In this document: positions 8,217 to 15,553 of the stretch, in pieces
Layout: each line of letters starts with the position of its first letter
How positions within the stretch are numbered: the stretch's first letter is position 1
Assembly (NCBI RefSeq): GCF_003290125.1
Contig: NZ_QMKH01000003.1
Coordinates: 124,001-188,000, forward strand
Origin: Microvirga flavescens
GTDB taxonomy: Bacteria > Pseudomonadota > Alphaproteobacteria > Rhizobiales > Beijerinckiaceae
Direction of reading: 5' to 3'
Length of the DNA: 64,000 nt
Made by a program: the position numbers and the translations under genes
The notes under the pieces: generated by a model
The model's database searches: none
The model's input: the letters and a program-made list of their open reading frames with translations, nothing else
What the model was told of the DNA's origin: nothing

Positions 8217-9008
8217 CTATTTCCTTGTACGCCAGGTCAGCACCGACTCGTTGAAGATCAGTGCGCGCGGATCTGAGCGCATGACTTGTTCATAGCAAAC
8301 GTGAGGACCTAGACGTCCCCGCAATTGAGGATAACGTTCAGCCAATTGTTCAAAGGTGACATTGTCCGCGACACGTGGGTGCGCGACGCAAATCGCACCG
8401 TCAGGTCCCCAGGCCGCTTCGAATTCCATTGAAGCGACATGGCCGGGGTTCTGAATTCCAAAGCGGTCGATGATATTGATCGGGGTGCCGTTTCTCGCAG
8501 TCGGCTTGTTATCGCCACCATAGTCTGCGCGCATCATGTGAATGCAGGCCCGATGCAAATCGGACATGGGGACGCCTGCGCTGTCCTTCCAAGGGAAATA
8601 GCCGAGCAGAATGCATTTACCCTCCGCGCCGCTGGTGCAGGTCAGGGAAAAACCGCGCGCGCCATCAGGATAGGCGAAGGCGGCCCGCTCACCATCGGGA
8701 TCGCGCTCGCAAAGCTCCCTATAGACCCCTGTTTCCCGATCCTTGACCGACATTCGGTAAAAGGTGATGGGCAGTTCCTTCACGTGGGCTTCCAGCGCGA
8801 CACCGTCGATCCGGATTTCGGTATCGCGTTCCCCCTTGCCGACGACAAGCGTCATGCCGCTCAGGGTCTCTCCCCTCAATACGCGACCGTCACTGAGTTT
8901 GAGCACGAGATCCATGTCTTGCGCCTCGAAGCTGCCCTCCAGGGCAGCGACGGCCTTCAAGGACATGACAGCGCAAAAAAGGACGGCGAAAGCGATGACA
9001 CTACGCAT
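8217..9008 (-). CDS. Secreted ADYC-like domain protein (Cys replaced by Gly)
   Basis: A 263-aa exported protein with signal peptide MRSVIAFAVLFCAVMSLKAV. The central part resembles the ADYC-domain family: LHRACIHMMRADYGGD followed by RNGTPINIIDRFGIQ, and an EAAWGPDGAICVAHPR segment. The family-naming ADYC tetrapeptide reads ADYG here, so the conserved Cys of that motif is missing, although other Cys residues (LTCTSGAEGKC, ACIHMM, AICVAHPR, HVCYEQ) remain. Function of the family is unknown. The Shine-Dalgarno-like AGGGCTC of this gene lies in the 3' arm of an intrinsic terminator, so it may be expressed by read-through from the upstream small secreted-protein gene. Confidence 0.7.
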   Translation of the reverse strand: MRSVIAFAVLFCAVMSLKAVAALEGSFEAQDMDLVLKLSDGRVLRGETLSGMTLVVGKGERDTEIRIDGVALEAHVKELPITFYRMSVKDRETGVYRELCERDPDGERAAFAYPDGARGFSLTCTSGAEGKCILLGYFPWKDSAGVPMSDLHRACIHMMRADYGGDNKPTARNGTPINIIDRFGIQNPGHVASMEFEAAWGPDGAICVAHPRVADNVTFEQLAERYPQLRGRLGPHVCYEQVMRSDPRALIFNESVLTWRTRK

Positions 9009-9012
9009 GAAT

Positions 9013-9048
9013 AAAAAAGAGCCCTCTCGTCTCACAACGAAAGGGCTC
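9013..9048 (-). terminator. Intrinsic terminator between the small secreted protein and the ADYC-like gene
   Basis: On the minus strand GAGCCCT-x-TCGT pairs with ACGA-x-AGGGCTC across a 6-nt loop, followed by TTTTTT. The mirror strand also has a T-run (9053-9059), so it may stop transcription both ways. Its U-run ends about 4 nt before the ADYC-like start codon at 9008. Confidence 0.85.
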
Positions 9049-9063
9049 CCTGTTTTTTTATGA

Positions 9064-9306
9064 TTACTTCACGAGGACGCGCGAACCGTCGGGCAGAACG
9101 ACGCTCTTCAGCATCGCAGCCTTCGACTCGTTGTTGCCGTATGTGACACCGGCAGCAAGCTCCTGGTCGGTGAGCCCAGTCACAGCGGTGCCATTCAGGC
9201 CTCTTGGCGGGGGACGCTCTCCATACGAGAAGATTGCACTAGCTTGGGTCGCGTACAGCGACGAAGCCAGGAGCGTCAAAGCGAGAAGGCTCTTGCGAAT
9301 AGCCAT
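9064..9306 (-). CDS. Small secreted protein, unknown function
   Basis: 80 aa with a clear signal peptide (MAIRKSLLALTLLASSLYAT, cleavage near QASA), leaving a mature peptide of about 56 aa. The mature part contains PPPRGLNGTAVTG and ends in a VVLPDGSRVLVK strand. ATG at 9306 is chosen over an upstream ATG at 9342 because it has an ideal AGGAG eight bases before it. The DGSRVLVK-type ending is reminiscent of short exported alphaproteobacterial proteins, but I do not recognise a named family. It is upstream of the ADYC-like secreted gene with an intrinsic terminator between. Confidence 0.72.
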   Translation of the reverse strand: MAIRKSLLALTLLASSLYATQASAIFSYGERPPPRGLNGTAVTGLTDQELAAGVTYGNNESKAAMLKSVVLPDGSRVLVK

Positions 9307-9400
9307 TTTACTCTCCTGAGTGAGATCGCGTTTAAGGATCAACGCTGGAAGAGCGTAACATAAAACATGTTATAACAAAGCATTATCGAACTGGTTTTAG

Positions 9401-9441
9401 ACAGCGTGTGCGCTTTATCACGCAATTCAATCACACGCTGT
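9401..9441. promoter_or_regulatory. 10-bp inverted repeat in an AT-rich promoter region
   Basis: ACAGCGTGTG (9401-9410) and CACACGCTGT (9432-9441) are a perfect inverted repeat with a 21-nt spacer. The stretch 9340-9480 is AT-richer than its surroundings and is the only upstream region available to the secreted-protein gene at 9306. It may be an operator or a leader hairpin. Confidence 0.5.
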
Positions 9442-9520
9442 TTTCGTGATAATTCTCTATCAAAGATAGCATTCAAGAGCTGCCAAGCGCAGGGGCCCCC
9501 AAAGAACCCGGCAAGACCAA

Positions 9521-10372
9521 TCAGACCAGCAAGCTATACGCAAAGCGGCCGCTGATCAGGAGCAGGAAGATTCCGAAGGCGAGTTCGAGGCGACGCTTCG
9601 AGAGACGGTGCGCCAGCCGCGCGCCGATGGGGGCCATCCACACGCTCGTCGGAATGAACAGCAGGAATCCGAGCAGCGAGATGTAGCCGATGGCGAAGGG
9701 CGGTTGCAGGGCCGCCACGTCCGGAAACTCCGCCGCGCGCGGCCAGCCTGCATAGATGTAGCCGAGAGCACCGGGGATCGAGATCAGCACGCCGAGCCCC
9801 GAGGAGGTCGCGACCGCCTGATGGATCGGGCGGCTGTAGAACGTCATGAACATGTTGGAGAGCATGCCGCCGCCAATGCCCATGAGCGCGGAGAGTACGC
9901 CGATGACCCAGCCGTAAAGCGTCATGATGGCCTTCCCCGGCATGTCCGTGCCGAAGCGCCAGCTATCCTTGCCGAACAGCAGGCGAATGGCGGCGACGCC
10001 CGCGACGACCACGAACACGATCTTGAACAGATCGGCGGGAGCATAGCGCGCGACAAAGCTGCCCATGATGACGCCGACGACCACCGGCACCGCCCAGACG
10101 CGCAGGATCGTCATATCCACCGCGCCCTTGGCGAGGTGGGCCCGGAACGAGCGGATCGAGGTCGGGATGATGATGGCAAGCGAGGTGCCGACACAAAGCG
10201 GCATGCGCACCTCCTCGGGCACGCCGAGAATGCGGAAAAGCTCATAGAGAACGGGAACCGCGACAGCCCCTCCCCCGACGCCGAACACGCCGGCCAGAAG
10301 CCCCGTGATCGCGCCGCCTGCCAGAAGGGCGGCGGCCAGCCAGGCCAATTCGATGGGAGAGATGCCGAACAT
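9521..10372 (-). CDS. Sulfite exporter TauE/SafE family membrane protein
   Basis: Polytopic membrane protein of the TauE/SafE (DUF81) family. The diagnostic first repeat is GLLAGVFGVGGGAVAVPVL near the N-terminus, and the second repeat carries SALMGIGGGMLSNMFM, the two pseudo-symmetric halves typical of the family. Eight or so hydrophobic helices are visible. Start taken as MFGISPIELAW at 10372, which gives 283 aa. Members export sulfite, sulfoacetate or other organic anions, and the substrate here is unknown because no sulfur-metabolism gene is next to it. Confidence 0.88.
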   Translation of the reverse strand: MFGISPIELAWLAAALLAGGAITGLLAGVFGVGGGAVAVPVLYELFRILGVPEEVRMPLCVGTSLAIIIPTSIRSFRAHLAKGAVDMTILRVWAVPVVVGVIMGSFVARYAPADLFKIVFVVVAGVAAIRLLFGKDSWRFGTDMPGKAIMTLYGWVIGVLSALMGIGGGMLSNMFMTFYSRPIHQAVATSSGLGVLISIPGALGYIYAGWPRAAEFPDVAALQPPFAIGYISLLGFLLFIPTSVWMAPIGARLAHRLSKRRLELAFGIFLLLISGRFAYSLLV

Positions 10373-10477
10373 GGGAGGAATTCCGTCAGATCGATTGAGG
10401 GAGGATGTGTGGCGGGAATTCCAGGCGGGGGCAAGCACCGTGCGGTGGAAGATCCCTGTTTTTACCTAGACCATGCT

Positions 10478-11467
10478 CTAAGCCGCGTCCTCGAACGGGC
10501 CGCCGCTCCGCGAGACGTGGGTGATGGCATCCCGCAGGGTCTGCAATCCTGCTCCGGGCTTGGTGGCTTCCGTGGCGAGGTGGCGGCGGAAGGCCCGCGC
10601 GCCGGGCCGTCCCGTGAAGAGCCCGAGAATGTGGCGGGTCATGGCATGGAGCCGCGCACCCTCGGCCAGACGGGCCGCGACATAAGGCTCGAAGGCCTCA
10701 AGAGCCTCGAAGGCATCGGCGACAGGCCCCTTCTCACCAAAGATCTCCTCGTCAACCGACAGCAGCAGTTCCGGCTCATGATACGCGGCGCGCCCGATCA
10801 TGACGCCATCGACATGCGAAAGATGCTCCTTCGTTTCGTCGATAGTGCGGATGCCGCCGTTGATGGCTATCGGCAGAGAGGGACGCGCTTTTTTCAGCCG
10901 ATACACGCGCCCGTAATCGAGGGGCGGAATGTCCCGGTTTTCCTTCGGCGAAAGACCCTGAAGCCACGCTTTGCGGGCGTGCACGATCAGCTCGTCGCAA
11001 CCAGCCGCGACGACGCTGTCGGTGAGGTTGTTCAGCGCCTCTTCCGTGTCCTGGTCGTCCACGCCGATGCGGCACTTCACCGTGATAGGCAGGCTCACCG
11101 CCGCCTTCATGGCGGACACGCATTCGCCCACAAGGGCCGGCTCGCGCATGAGGCATGCGCCGAAGCGGCCATCCTGCACCCGATCCGAGGGGCAGCCGAC
11201 ATTGAGGTTGATTTCGCGATAGCCGAAGTCCGCACAGATGCGCGCCGCTTCCGCCAGCTCACGCGGATCGGAACCGCCGAGCTGGACGGCGACCGGATGC
11301 TCCGCATCGTCAAAGCCGAGCAGCCGCTCGCGCGGGCCGTGAATGACGGCCCCCGTCGTCACCATCTCGGTATAGAGCCATGTCCGGCGCGTCATGAGGC
11401 GATGGAAGAACCGGCAATGCCGGTCCGTCCAGTCCATCATGGGGGCGACGCTCAGCTTGTAATCCAT
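10478..11467 (-). CDS. dusA: tRNA-dihydrouridine(20/20a) synthase
   Basis: FMN-dependent reductase that makes dihydrouridine in the tRNA D-loop. Characteristic segments are LSVAPMMDWTDRHCRFFHRL at the N-terminus, VQLGGSDP, INLNVGCPSDRVQDGRFGAC with the catalytic Cys, ITVKCRIGVDD, IVHARKAW and INGGI. The start MDYKLSVAP at 11467 gives 329 aa, the normal DusA length. An in-frame start at 11617 would add 50 residues that do not look like the family. It is divergent from the enoyl-CoA hydratase-like gene. Confidence 0.92.
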   Translation of the reverse strand: MDYKLSVAPMMDWTDRHCRFFHRLMTRRTWLYTEMVTTGAVIHGPRERLLGFDDAEHPVAVQLGGSDPRELAEAARICADFGYREINLNVGCPSDRVQDGRFGACLMREPALVGECVSAMKAAVSLPITVKCRIGVDDQDTEEALNNLTDSVVAAGCDELIVHARKAWLQGLSPKENRDIPPLDYGRVYRLKKARPSLPIAINGGIRTIDETKEHLSHVDGVMIGRAAYHEPELLLSVDEEIFGEKGPVADAFEALEAFEPYVAARLAEGARLHAMTRHILGLFTGRPGARAFRRHLATEATKPGAGLQTLRDAITHVSRSGGPFEDAA

Positions 11468-11640
11468 GTCCTCAACCGTCAGGCCGGGTTCGGCCCGGAG
11501 CTTTGAAACCACGCGAAATTCGTGCGGTTCGTTAGCATACCGCCACCTGCTCTCCAATGCCCACCCTTTGCGGCCTATCCACGCCTCTGCAGGCGTGATG
11601 TTATAAGCGAAAGCCATAAATGGCAGGGGAGAGCATTCGC

Positions 11641-12396
11641 ATGAGCGCAGGATTGTTGAAGGAGCGGGATGGCGGGGTGCTTCGCCTGACCATCAACCGT
11701 CCGGAGCGCCGCAATGCTCTCGACAGCGCCACCTACCGGGCCCTGGCCGAGGCGTTGCGGGAGGCGCAAGGGGATCTCGGCATCTCGGCGGTGGTGCTCA
11801 CGGGAGCGGGCGAGCATTTCACGGCGGGGAATGACCTTCGCGACTTTCAGAACGCCTCCGGCGAAAACGGCGGCGATCTTCCGCCCATCGCCTTCCTGCG
11901 AGCCCTGAACGCTCTCGACGTGCCGGTGGTGGCCGCCGTGGAGGGCCATGCCGTCGGCATCGGCGTCACGCTTCTGCAGCATTGCGACTTCGCCTTTGCG
12001 GGCGCGACCGCGAACTTCCGGCTGCCCTTCGTGGCCCTGGGGCTCTGTCCGGAGGGCGCCTCCAGCCTGCTGCTGCCGCGCCTTGCCGGTGCCCGCAAGG
12101 CCGCGCAATGGCTGCTGCAAGGCAAGCCCTTCGATGCCGCCGAGGCACTCGAGGCCGGTCTTTTGACGGCGGTGACCGAGCCCGGAGCGGCATTGGCGGC
12201 GGCTCTCGCCACGGCAGCCGACCTCTGCGCACAGCCTCCTTCGGCGCTGCGGCTGTCGAAATCCATGCTCAAACGGGCCGAACGGGCGGAGATCGAAGCC
12301 ACCTTCGATTTCGAGAGCGAACAGTTCCTGAACAGGCTCAAGACGGAGGAGGCGCAGGCCGCCTTCGCCCGTTTCTTCGCCTCCCGGGGCGGTTGA
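11641..12396 (+). CDS. Enoyl-CoA hydratase/isomerase family protein
   Basis: Crotonase-fold protein of 251 aa. The oxyanion-hole strands are HFTAGNDLRDF and EGHAVGIGVTLLQHCDF. The segment LCPEGASSLLLPR carries one catalytic Glu in the PEGxSS context typical of delta3-delta2-enoyl-CoA isomerases, while the second Glu of true hydratases is not obvious. It could act in beta-oxidation of unsaturated or odd acyl-CoAs. Start at 11641 is supported by GGGGAGAG eight bases upstream. The cueR promoter begins right after its stop codon. Confidence 0.85.
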   Translation: MSAGLLKERDGGVLRLTINRPERRNALDSATYRALAEALREAQGDLGISAVVLTGAGEHFTAGNDLRDFQNASGENGGDLPPIAFLRALNALDVPVVAAVEGHAVGIGVTLLQHCDFAFAGATANFRLPFVALGLCPEGASSLLLPRLAGARKAAQWLLQGKPFDAAEALEAGLLTAVTEPGAALAAALATAADLCAQPPSALRLSKSMLKRAERAEIEATFDFESEQFLNRLKTEEAQAAFARFFASRGG

Positions 12397-12408
12397 CCGG
12401 CAAAGCCC

Positions 12409-12439
12409 TTGACCTTCCCATCATTGGAACCCTTATTGA
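12409..12439 (+). promoter_or_regulatory. MerR-type (CueR) promoter with 19-bp spacer and operator dyad
   Basis: TTGACC (12409-12414) and TATTGA (12434-12439) are separated by 19 bp, the over-long spacing of MerR-regulated promoters. Inside the spacer CCTTCC-CATCATT-GGAACC is a dyad close to the canonical CueR site. It directly precedes cueR, suggesting autoregulation. Confidence 0.72.
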
Positions 12440-12468
12440 AGGGAAACGATGCTTTTCGGGAGATGGCG

Positions 12469-12933
12469 ATGAATATCGGCGAAGCAGCGGCGGCCTCTGG
12501 CGTTTCCGCCAAGATGATCCGCTATTACGAGCAGATCGGCCTCATCAAGCCTCCGGCGCGGACGGAGGCGGGATACCGCGTCTATTCCGACAACGACATT
12601 AGCACGCTGCTTTTCATCCGCCGTACGCGGGATCTCGGCTTCGCGGTCGAGAAGATCGGCGATCTTCTCACCCTCTGGCATGACCGCAGCCGCGCGAGCG
12701 CGGACGTGAAGCGGATCGCGCTCGATCATGTGGATGCGCTGGAACGCAAGATGCGGGAATTGCAGAGCATGGCCGACACGCTTCGCCATCTCGCGCAGAA
12801 CTGCCACGGCGACGGGCGCCCCGATTGCCCGATCATCGAAGAGCTGGCCCATGCGGAGGCACTCCCGAGTTGCCACGCGCCCGCGCCCCGGCCACGGGCA
12901 GACAGCCTTCAGAACTTCCGCAAGCACGGCTGA
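12469..12933 (+). CDS. cueR: Copper-responsive MerR-family regulator
   Basis: Cu(I)/Ag(I)-sensing activator that twists over-spaced promoters. The N-terminal winged helix-turn-helix is MNIGEAAAASGVSAKMIRYY, then EQIGLIKPPARTEAGYRVY, followed by the dimerisation helix. With the ATG at 12469 the two metal ligands fall at Cys112 and Cys120 (CHGDGRPDC), exactly the E. coli CueR positions, which also supports this start. The tail after residue 125 is rich in Pro, Arg and His. A CueR-type promoter precedes the gene. Its usual target copA is not in this window, so it acts in trans. Confidence 0.93.
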   Translation: MNIGEAAAASGVSAKMIRYYEQIGLIKPPARTEAGYRVYSDNDISTLLFIRRTRDLGFAVEKIGDLLTLWHDRSRASADVKRIALDHVDALERKMRELQSMADTLRHLAQNCHGDGRPDCPIIEELAHAEALPSCHAPAPRPRADSLQNFRKHG

Positions 12934-12942
12934 CTTTGCCGC

Positions 12943-13413
12943 TCAGGTGACCGAAGCGCTCTTCGCCTCGATCGCCTTTAGCGCATCGCGCGGATCGAGG
13001 TTGACCTGAAGGCCACGCTGGCCACCATTGATGAAAACGCGCTCATGCGCGAAAGCGCTTTCGTCGATGAGAGTCGGCACGCGCTTCTTCTGGCCGAAGG
13101 GGCTGATGCCGCCCACATGATAGCCGGTGATGCGCTCGGCATCGGCGGGCTTCATCATCTGCGCCGACTTGCCGCCGAACGCTCCGGCAAGCTTCTTCAG
13201 GTTGACCTCACGATCCGAAGGCACCACCACGCAAGCGGGCTTGCCGTCGACTTCAACCATCAATGTCTTGAGAACCCTCGCGGGCTCCACGCCAATGGCC
13301 TCGGCGGCCTGCAGGCCAATGCGATCGGCATTGGGATCGTAATTGTAAGTCGCGACATCGAAGGCGATGCCCGCCTTTTGCAGAGCCTGTGTCGCGCGCG
13401 TCGTCTTGGACAT
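12943..13413 (-). CDS. ybaK: Cys-tRNA(Pro)/Cys-tRNA(Cys) deacylase
   Basis: Trans-editing factor that hydrolyses mischarged Cys-tRNA(Pro). A 156-aa YbaK/EbsC domain with the conserved catalytic Lys region ARVLKTLMVEVDGKPACVVV, VNLKKLAGAFGGKSAQMM and GYHVGGISPFGQKKRVPTLI. ATG at 13413 begins the conserved MSKTTRATQAL. It is convergent with cueR, 9 bp apart, and follows ureE by 52 bp in the same direction, so it may be the last gene of that operon. Confidence 0.93.
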   Translation of the reverse strand: MSKTTRATQALQKAGIAFDVATYNYDPNADRIGLQAAEAIGVEPARVLKTLMVEVDGKPACVVVPSDREVNLKKLAGAFGGKSAQMMKPADAERITGYHVGGISPFGQKKRVPTLIDESAFAHERVFINGGQRGLQVNLDPRDALKAIEAKSASVT

Positions 13414-13465
13414 GAGGCGATCCGTTCGCTTGAACCCGCCCCGCATTCACATGCGAAGGGACGGT

Positions 13466-14056
13466 TCAGTGCCCATGCTTGTGGTGATGACCACAGCCGC
13501 AGCCCTCGCCATGATCATGATGATCGTGAACATGGGCGTGACCGTGCTCATGGTCGTGATGCTCATGACCGTGGTCATGGTTGTGACCGTGATGGTTATG
13601 ATGCCCATCCCCATGATCGTGCGCGCATTCATGGATGCTGCGCTCGGGCTGGAACGGGCGCTCGACCGGGCTTGCCGTGCACCCCTGCCCGCGCACCAGC
13701 TCCGCGAGGGACGGATCGTTCTCCACATAGACCGCGTCCGCCGTCACCTCCGCAAGGGCGTGACGCCCGCCGAGATGCCAGGCGAGCCGCGTGAGCCGCA
13801 GAGGGTTCTCCGCCTTCACCTCAAGCAGGGGCTGCGCCGCCGCCTTCACCAGCACAAGACGCCCGTCCTCCAGCCTGAAGGCGTCGCCGTCGTTGAGAAC
13901 CGTCTCCATTTCGAGATCGGCCAAGAAGGCGATGCCCTTCTCGCCCGTCACGTGCAAGTGGCGGCGGCTGCGCGCGGCGTAATTCAGCGAAACCTGATCG
14001 ACCACGCGGTCGGCTTTCACGGCGGGCTTGCGGACGATGGTGACGGCTCGGGACAT
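13466..14056 (-). CDS. ureE: Urease accessory nickel metallochaperone UreE with long His-rich tail
   Basis: Delivers nickel to the urease active site. The N-terminal peptide-binding-like domain (SRAVTIVRKPAVKADRVVDQ, RSRRHLHVT, GIAFLADL) and the C-terminal metal domain (LTRLAWHLGGRHALAEV) match UreE. The last 55 residues hold 26 His plus two Cys in CGC, an unusually extended nickel buffer. ATG at 14056 begins the conserved region. No other urease gene is in the window. Its neighbours are purine-degradation genes, which fits because purine breakdown ends in urea. Confidence 0.93.
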   Translation of the reverse strand: MSRAVTIVRKPAVKADRVVDQVSLNYAARSRRHLHVTGEKGIAFLADLEMETVLNDGDAFRLEDGRLVLVKAAAQPLLEVKAENPLRLTRLAWHLGGRHALAEVTADAVYVENDPSLAELVRGQGCTASPVERPFQPERSIHECAHDHGDGHHNHHGHNHDHGHEHHDHEHGHAHVHDHHDHGEGCGCGHHHKHGH

Positions 14057-14097
14057 GGTGCTCTCACGCCTGTTCAGATGAGAAGGATATGATCGCT

Positions 14098-14583
14098 CTA
14101 ATATTCTACCTTGTCCGCCTTGGCCATCCATGCGGCGAAAACCGCCTTGGCGTCCTTGTTCGGAGCATGGAGGGTGGGGATGGCGCGCTCCGCGATGGGC
14201 TTGGGGATTTCTTCGTAGATCAGGTTGTCATCAAACCCGATGGCGGCGGCCTCTTGGCGGGAATTGGCGAAGACGATGCGGGAGATGCGCGCCCAATAGG
14301 CCGAGGCGAGGCACATGGGGCATGGCTCGCAACTGGCATAAAGTGTCGCACCCTCCAGCGAGAAGTCGCCGATATCCTTGCAAGCCTTGCGAATGGCGAC
14401 GACTTCGGCGTGAGCCGTGGGATCGTTGGTGGAAGTGACCTCGTTCCACCCCTCCCCGATCACCTTGCCATCGCGCACGATTACCGCGCCGAAAGGCCCG
14501 CCCGCGCCCGCTTCCATATGCTGGCGCGACAGCTCGACGGCGCGCGCCATGTAGATCTGGTCGTTTGTATCGATATTGCTCAT
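14098..14583 (-). CDS. guaD: Guanine deaminase (cytidine-deaminase-like fold)
   Basis: Zinc hydrolase converting guanine to xanthine. It resembles the small Bacillus-type GuaD: GGPFGAVIVRDGKVIGEGWN, TAHAEVVAIRKACKDIG with the zinc His and catalytic Glu, and ASCEPCPMCLASAYWAR with two zinc Cys. The C-terminal segment (AIGFDDNLIYEEI with PIAERAIP) is the domain-swapped tail typical of guanine deaminase and not of tRNA-adenosine deaminases. ATG at 14583 is preferred to GTG at 14592. It lies 43 bp after xdhC: its product xanthine is the substrate of XdhAB. Confidence 0.85.
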   Translation of the reverse strand: MSNIDTNDQIYMARAVELSRQHMEAGAGGPFGAVIVRDGKVIGEGWNEVTSTNDPTAHAEVVAIRKACKDIGDFSLEGATLYASCEPCPMCLASAYWARISRIVFANSRQEAAAIGFDDNLIYEEIPKPIAERAIPTLHAPNKDAKAVFAAWMAKADKVEY

Positions 14584-14626
14584 GGGAAGCACTCATACCC
14601 GCTGACGGCGAAAGAGGCGAGAGGGG

Positions 14627-15553
14627 TCAGTTGCGCCCCTGTTCGGCCACCTGAAGGAGTTGAGCAGTCACGGAAGCGGCAATGATCGCGGGTTCCTTGC
14701 CGCGAATGCCCGCGATGCCGACCGGGCAGATCAGCGAGCGGATGCGCTCGGGCGCGGTGCCGATATCACGAAAATGCCGCTCGAACCGCGCGCGTTTGGT
14801 TTCGCTGCCAATCAGGCCGACATAGGGAAAGGGCCGCCGCAGGGCGCTTGCCGTAATGGCGAGATCGAGCGCGTGATCGTGCGTCATCACGAGAACGAAG
14901 GCATCGTCCGGGGCGGCGTCGATTTCGGCGGTCGGGTCTTCAGACAGGATTGCGGTGCAGTTTTCGGGCATGCGCGAGGGAAAGGCATCCTCGCGATTGT
15001 CGATCCAGCGGACGGAGAAAGGCAGCGGCGCGAGCGCCAGAACGAGCGCGCGCGCCACATGGCCGGCACCGAAAAGAAGAAGCGGAATGCGCGCTTCGCC
15101 GTGTGTCTCGCGCCAAACACCCTCGGCTGCAGCCCCGGATTCTTGGCGAGTAATCTTCCGCACCACACGCCCTTGCGCAAAGAAGCATTCGGTCTCGAAC
15201 ACGCCTTCGCGTTCCACCACGCTCAACGCTCGCAAGGTCTCCAGATCGCCGCGATCGAAAACTTCGACCAGCATTTTCACCACGCCGCCGCAGCACTGGC
15301 CGAGGGCTGGCCCCAAAGCCTGATCGACGGTTTTTGCGACGGGTCGGCCTTCGGTCAGCATGGCCTGCGCCACCGCCATCATCCGCCATTCGAGTTGGCC
15401 ACCGCCGACGCTGCCGGAAAACGCGCCGTCCGCCCGCACAATCATGCGCGCACCCACTTCTCGCGGCGTCGAGCCCTTGACCTCATGCACGCTGACGAGC
15501 GCCGCCGCACCATGCTCGGCGACGATCTCCGCCAGGCGTTGCCAGACCCTCAC
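14627..15553 (-). CDS. xdhC: XdhC, Moco sulfuration/insertion chaperone for xanthine dehydrogenase
   Basis: Binds molybdenum cofactor and helps load the sulfurated form into XdhB. It has an N-terminal XdhC/CoxI domain (VSVHEVKGSTPREVGARMIV, SVGGGQLEW, QCCGGVVKML) and a C-terminal Rossmann domain (LLFGAGHVARALVLALA, then VLVMTHDHALDL, YVGLIGS). The chosen start is GTG at 15553, which overlaps the xdhB stop codon as GTGA and has GGGAGG seven bases upstream; this gives 308 aa and translational coupling to xdhB. Confidence 0.93.
   Translation of the reverse strand: MRVWQRLAEIVAEHGAAALVSVHEVKGSTPREVGARMIVRADGAFSGSVGGGQLEWRMMAVAQAMLTEGRPVAKTVDQALGPALGQCCGGVVKMLVEVFDRGDLETLRALSVVEREGVFETECFFAQGRVVRKITRQESGAAAEGVWRETHGEARIPLLLFGAGHVARALVLALAPLPFSVRWIDNREDAFPSRMPENCTAILSEDPTAEIDAAPDDAFVLVMTHDHALDLAITASALRRPFPYVGLIGSETKRARFERHFRDIGTAPERIRSLICPVGIAGIRGKEPAIIAASVTAQLLQVAEQGRN

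Noticed and set aside
9608-11506. Plus-strand ORF of 632 aa
   Set aside because: Antisense to the TauE permease and dusA, with no family pattern and low-complexity Arg/Gly composition; it is a shadow of the GC-rich minus-strand genes.
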